Positions 5,774-6,333 of a stretch of DNA of 6,333 nt are shown one piece after another. The translations under genes and the position numbers were made by a program. Below the pieces are notes generated by a model. The model made no database searches. It was given only the letters and a program-made list of their open reading frames with translations, and was not told the origin of the DNA. Position 1 is the stretch's first letter. Every line of letters begins with the position of its first letter. Source of the stretch: Parachlamydiales bacterium (GTDB lineage Bacteria > Chlamydiota > Chlamydiia > Chlamydiales > Rhabdochlamydiaceae); the NCBI GenBank assembly GCA_020050965.1, contig JAGVJV010000112.1, positions 1-6,333 of the forward strand, written 5' to 3'.

Positions 5774-6001
5774 ATGATCGATGATACTAATAAAAATTAT
5801 AGATTGATCCCTGTCACTAACTGGAACCGATACCACGATTGGCCGCCTATCGGAGGCCTACGCCACTTGATTTTCCATTCAAAAAAAAACGGTTTCGACA
5901 AAGTCATTAAGAGAATCGGCCGCAGATGTCTAATTGATGAGAGAAAATTTTTTGAATACATAGAGGAGCGAAATGCTCAAAATGCACAGGAAAAAGTCTG
6001 A
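5774..6001 (+). CDS. Small AlpA/excisionase-like helix-turn-helix protein
   Basis: A 75-residue protein started by ATG at 5774-5776, with GAAGGA (5762-5767) 6 nt upstream. Residues 21-66 (HDWPPIGGLRHLIF, then NGFDKVIKRIGRRCLIDERKFFEYIEE) follow the pattern of small winged-helix DNA-binding proteins of the AlpA/excisionase type. In these a recognition helix is followed by a G-R-R strand turn and a helix of the DERKFFEYI kind. Such proteins assist excision or regulate genes of integrated elements. It is the first gene of a packed operon, with a 48-residue frame overlapping its last 29 bases. A role as the directionality factor of the integrase upstream is plausible but inferred; a plain transcription regulator is the main alternative. 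Confidence 0.78.
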   Translation: MIDDTNKNYRLIPVTNWNRYHDWPPIGGLRHLIFHSKKNGFDKVIKRIGRRCLIDERKFFEYIEERNAQNAQEKV

Positions 6002-6119
6002 TCATAGGCATATTCCCAATGGAATATTCGATGCAAAGAAAAAAGTTGAAATGAAAGGAAGAAAAATATATAAAAATTTTTTTAAAAACCTTGTGAAGGA
6101 TTTGCCTCTGGACCGTTAA
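5973..6119 (+). CDS. Small basic protein (48 residues), overlapping gene
   Basis: A short frame from ATG 5973-5975 to TAA 6117-6119, starting MLKMHRKKSDHRHIP and ending FFKNLVKDLPLDR. It overlaps the last 29 bases of the AlpA-like gene and stops 5 bp before the next start, so it exactly fills the gap between its neighbours. A clear ribosome binding site, GAGGAG (5963-5968), stands 4 nt before the ATG. The protein has 15 Lys/Arg residues in 48 and would be strongly basic, suggesting nucleic acid binding (inference). A second in-frame ATG follows at 5982. I recognise no family. It could be a chance frame, but the ribosome binding site and the exact fit argue for a gene. Confidence 0.55.
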   Translation: MLKMHRKKSDHRHIPNGIFDAKKKVEMKGRKIYKNFFKNLVKDLPLDR

Positions 6120-6124
6120 TTTTT

Positions 6125-6333
6125 ATGAATGAACCACTAAAAAATTTTATAAATTTCCTTGAGAATGAGCTTCCACCGATTTGCGATGATCGTGATCTGC
6201 GAAGATGCGGTTTGATTGGAAGTAATGCGACTGCATCGCGATTGCGCTCTGAGAAAAGGGGGCCATCTTTTCTCCGACTCAGTCCCAAAAAAATTTGTTA
6301 TCTGCGAAGCGATATTTTGGAATGGGTTGGATC
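6125..6333 (+). CDS. Second AlpA-like DNA-binding protein, cut by the right edge
   Basis: The frame is open from ATG 6125-6127 to the window end and encodes 69 residues so far. Residues 30-68 (LIGSNATASRLRSEKRGPSF, then LRLSPKKICYLRSDILEWV) match the usual form of small AlpA/MerR-fold proteins: a start helix, G-P-S-F-L-R-L strand, and a Y-L-R-S-D-I-L-E-W closing helix. Such proteins bind DNA as regulators or excision helpers of integrated elements. No Shine-Dalgarno is obvious; the start lies 5 bp after the stop of the 48-residue frame, so translational coupling is likely. An in-frame stop at 6083-6085 with no ATG between limits any upstream extension. The C-terminus lies outside the window. 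Confidence 0.72.
   Translation, partial: MNEPLKNFINFLENELPPICDDRDLRRCGLIGSNATASRLRSEKRGPSFLRLSPKKICYLRSDILEWVG

Larger units (their letters stand above)
3143..6333 (+). mobile_element. Left part of an integrated genetic element at tRNA-Asn
   Basis: The inference rests on a tyrosine recombinase next to a tRNA 3' end, repeats resembling arm sites between them, a switch to plus-strand genes, an unknown gene coupled to the integrase, and a run of small packed genes with two excisionase-like DNA-binding proteins. No capsid, replication or conjugation gene is visible, so prophage, integrative plasmid or satellite cannot be told apart. The right end is outside the window. Confidence 0.65.

Noticed and set aside
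6070..6088. AT-rich palindrome-like stretch as a terminator
   Set aside because: It has no GC stem and lies inside the 48-residue frame; the operon continues right after it.
6082..6288. Minus-strand frame of 68 codons
   Set aside because: It is antisense to the second AlpA-like gene, which has a recognisable fold pattern and fits the operon.

Overview
The window looks like bacterial chromosome with the left end of an integrated mobile element in its right half. Three minus-strand genes (an ATPase, a family 1 glycoside hydrolase and a SixA-type phosphatase) lie left of a tRNA-Asn gene. Right of the tRNA every gene is on the plus strand and looks element-borne. Moderate GC, spaced genes and this gene mix suggest an environmental chlamydia (Parachlamydia/Waddlia/Simkania type). 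That guess is inference, because no lineage marker is present.

Region by region: 1-775 (minus) is the N-terminal part of an archaeal-type/STAND-like ATPase that runs off the left edge. 776-955 is intergenic and carries a cluster of TCAT(A)GAA-type repeats. 956-2524 (minus) is a complete GH1 beta-glucosidase-like enzyme with an unusual hydrophobic N-terminal extension. 2555-3013 (minus) is a SixA-like histidine phosphatase, 30 bp upstream of the GH1 gene. 3026-3142 holds a promoter and tRNA-Asn(GTT), followed by a strong intrinsic terminator. 3143-3448 has no gene but holds a 23-bp inverted repeat whose arms are each made of two 11-bp tandem units. 3449-4510 is a tyrosine recombinase, followed 5 bp later by a 378-residue protein of unknown function (4516-5652). 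5774-6333 is a tightly packed small-gene operon: an AlpA/excisionase-like helix-turn-helix protein, a 48-residue basic protein overlapping its end, and a second AlpA-like protein cut by the right edge.

The likely story is that an element carrying the integrase inserted at the 3' end of tRNA-Asn and extends rightward past the window. The tandem/inverted repeats next to the integrase are good candidates for integrase arm sites or an integrase operator. The two small helix-turn-helix proteins are candidates for directionality factor and regulator. The 378-residue gene, translationally close to the integrase, is the main unknown. On the host side, sixA and the GH1 gene may be cotranscribed, but the GH1 gene also has its own promoter-like sequence placed so close to its ATG that it would give a leaderless message.
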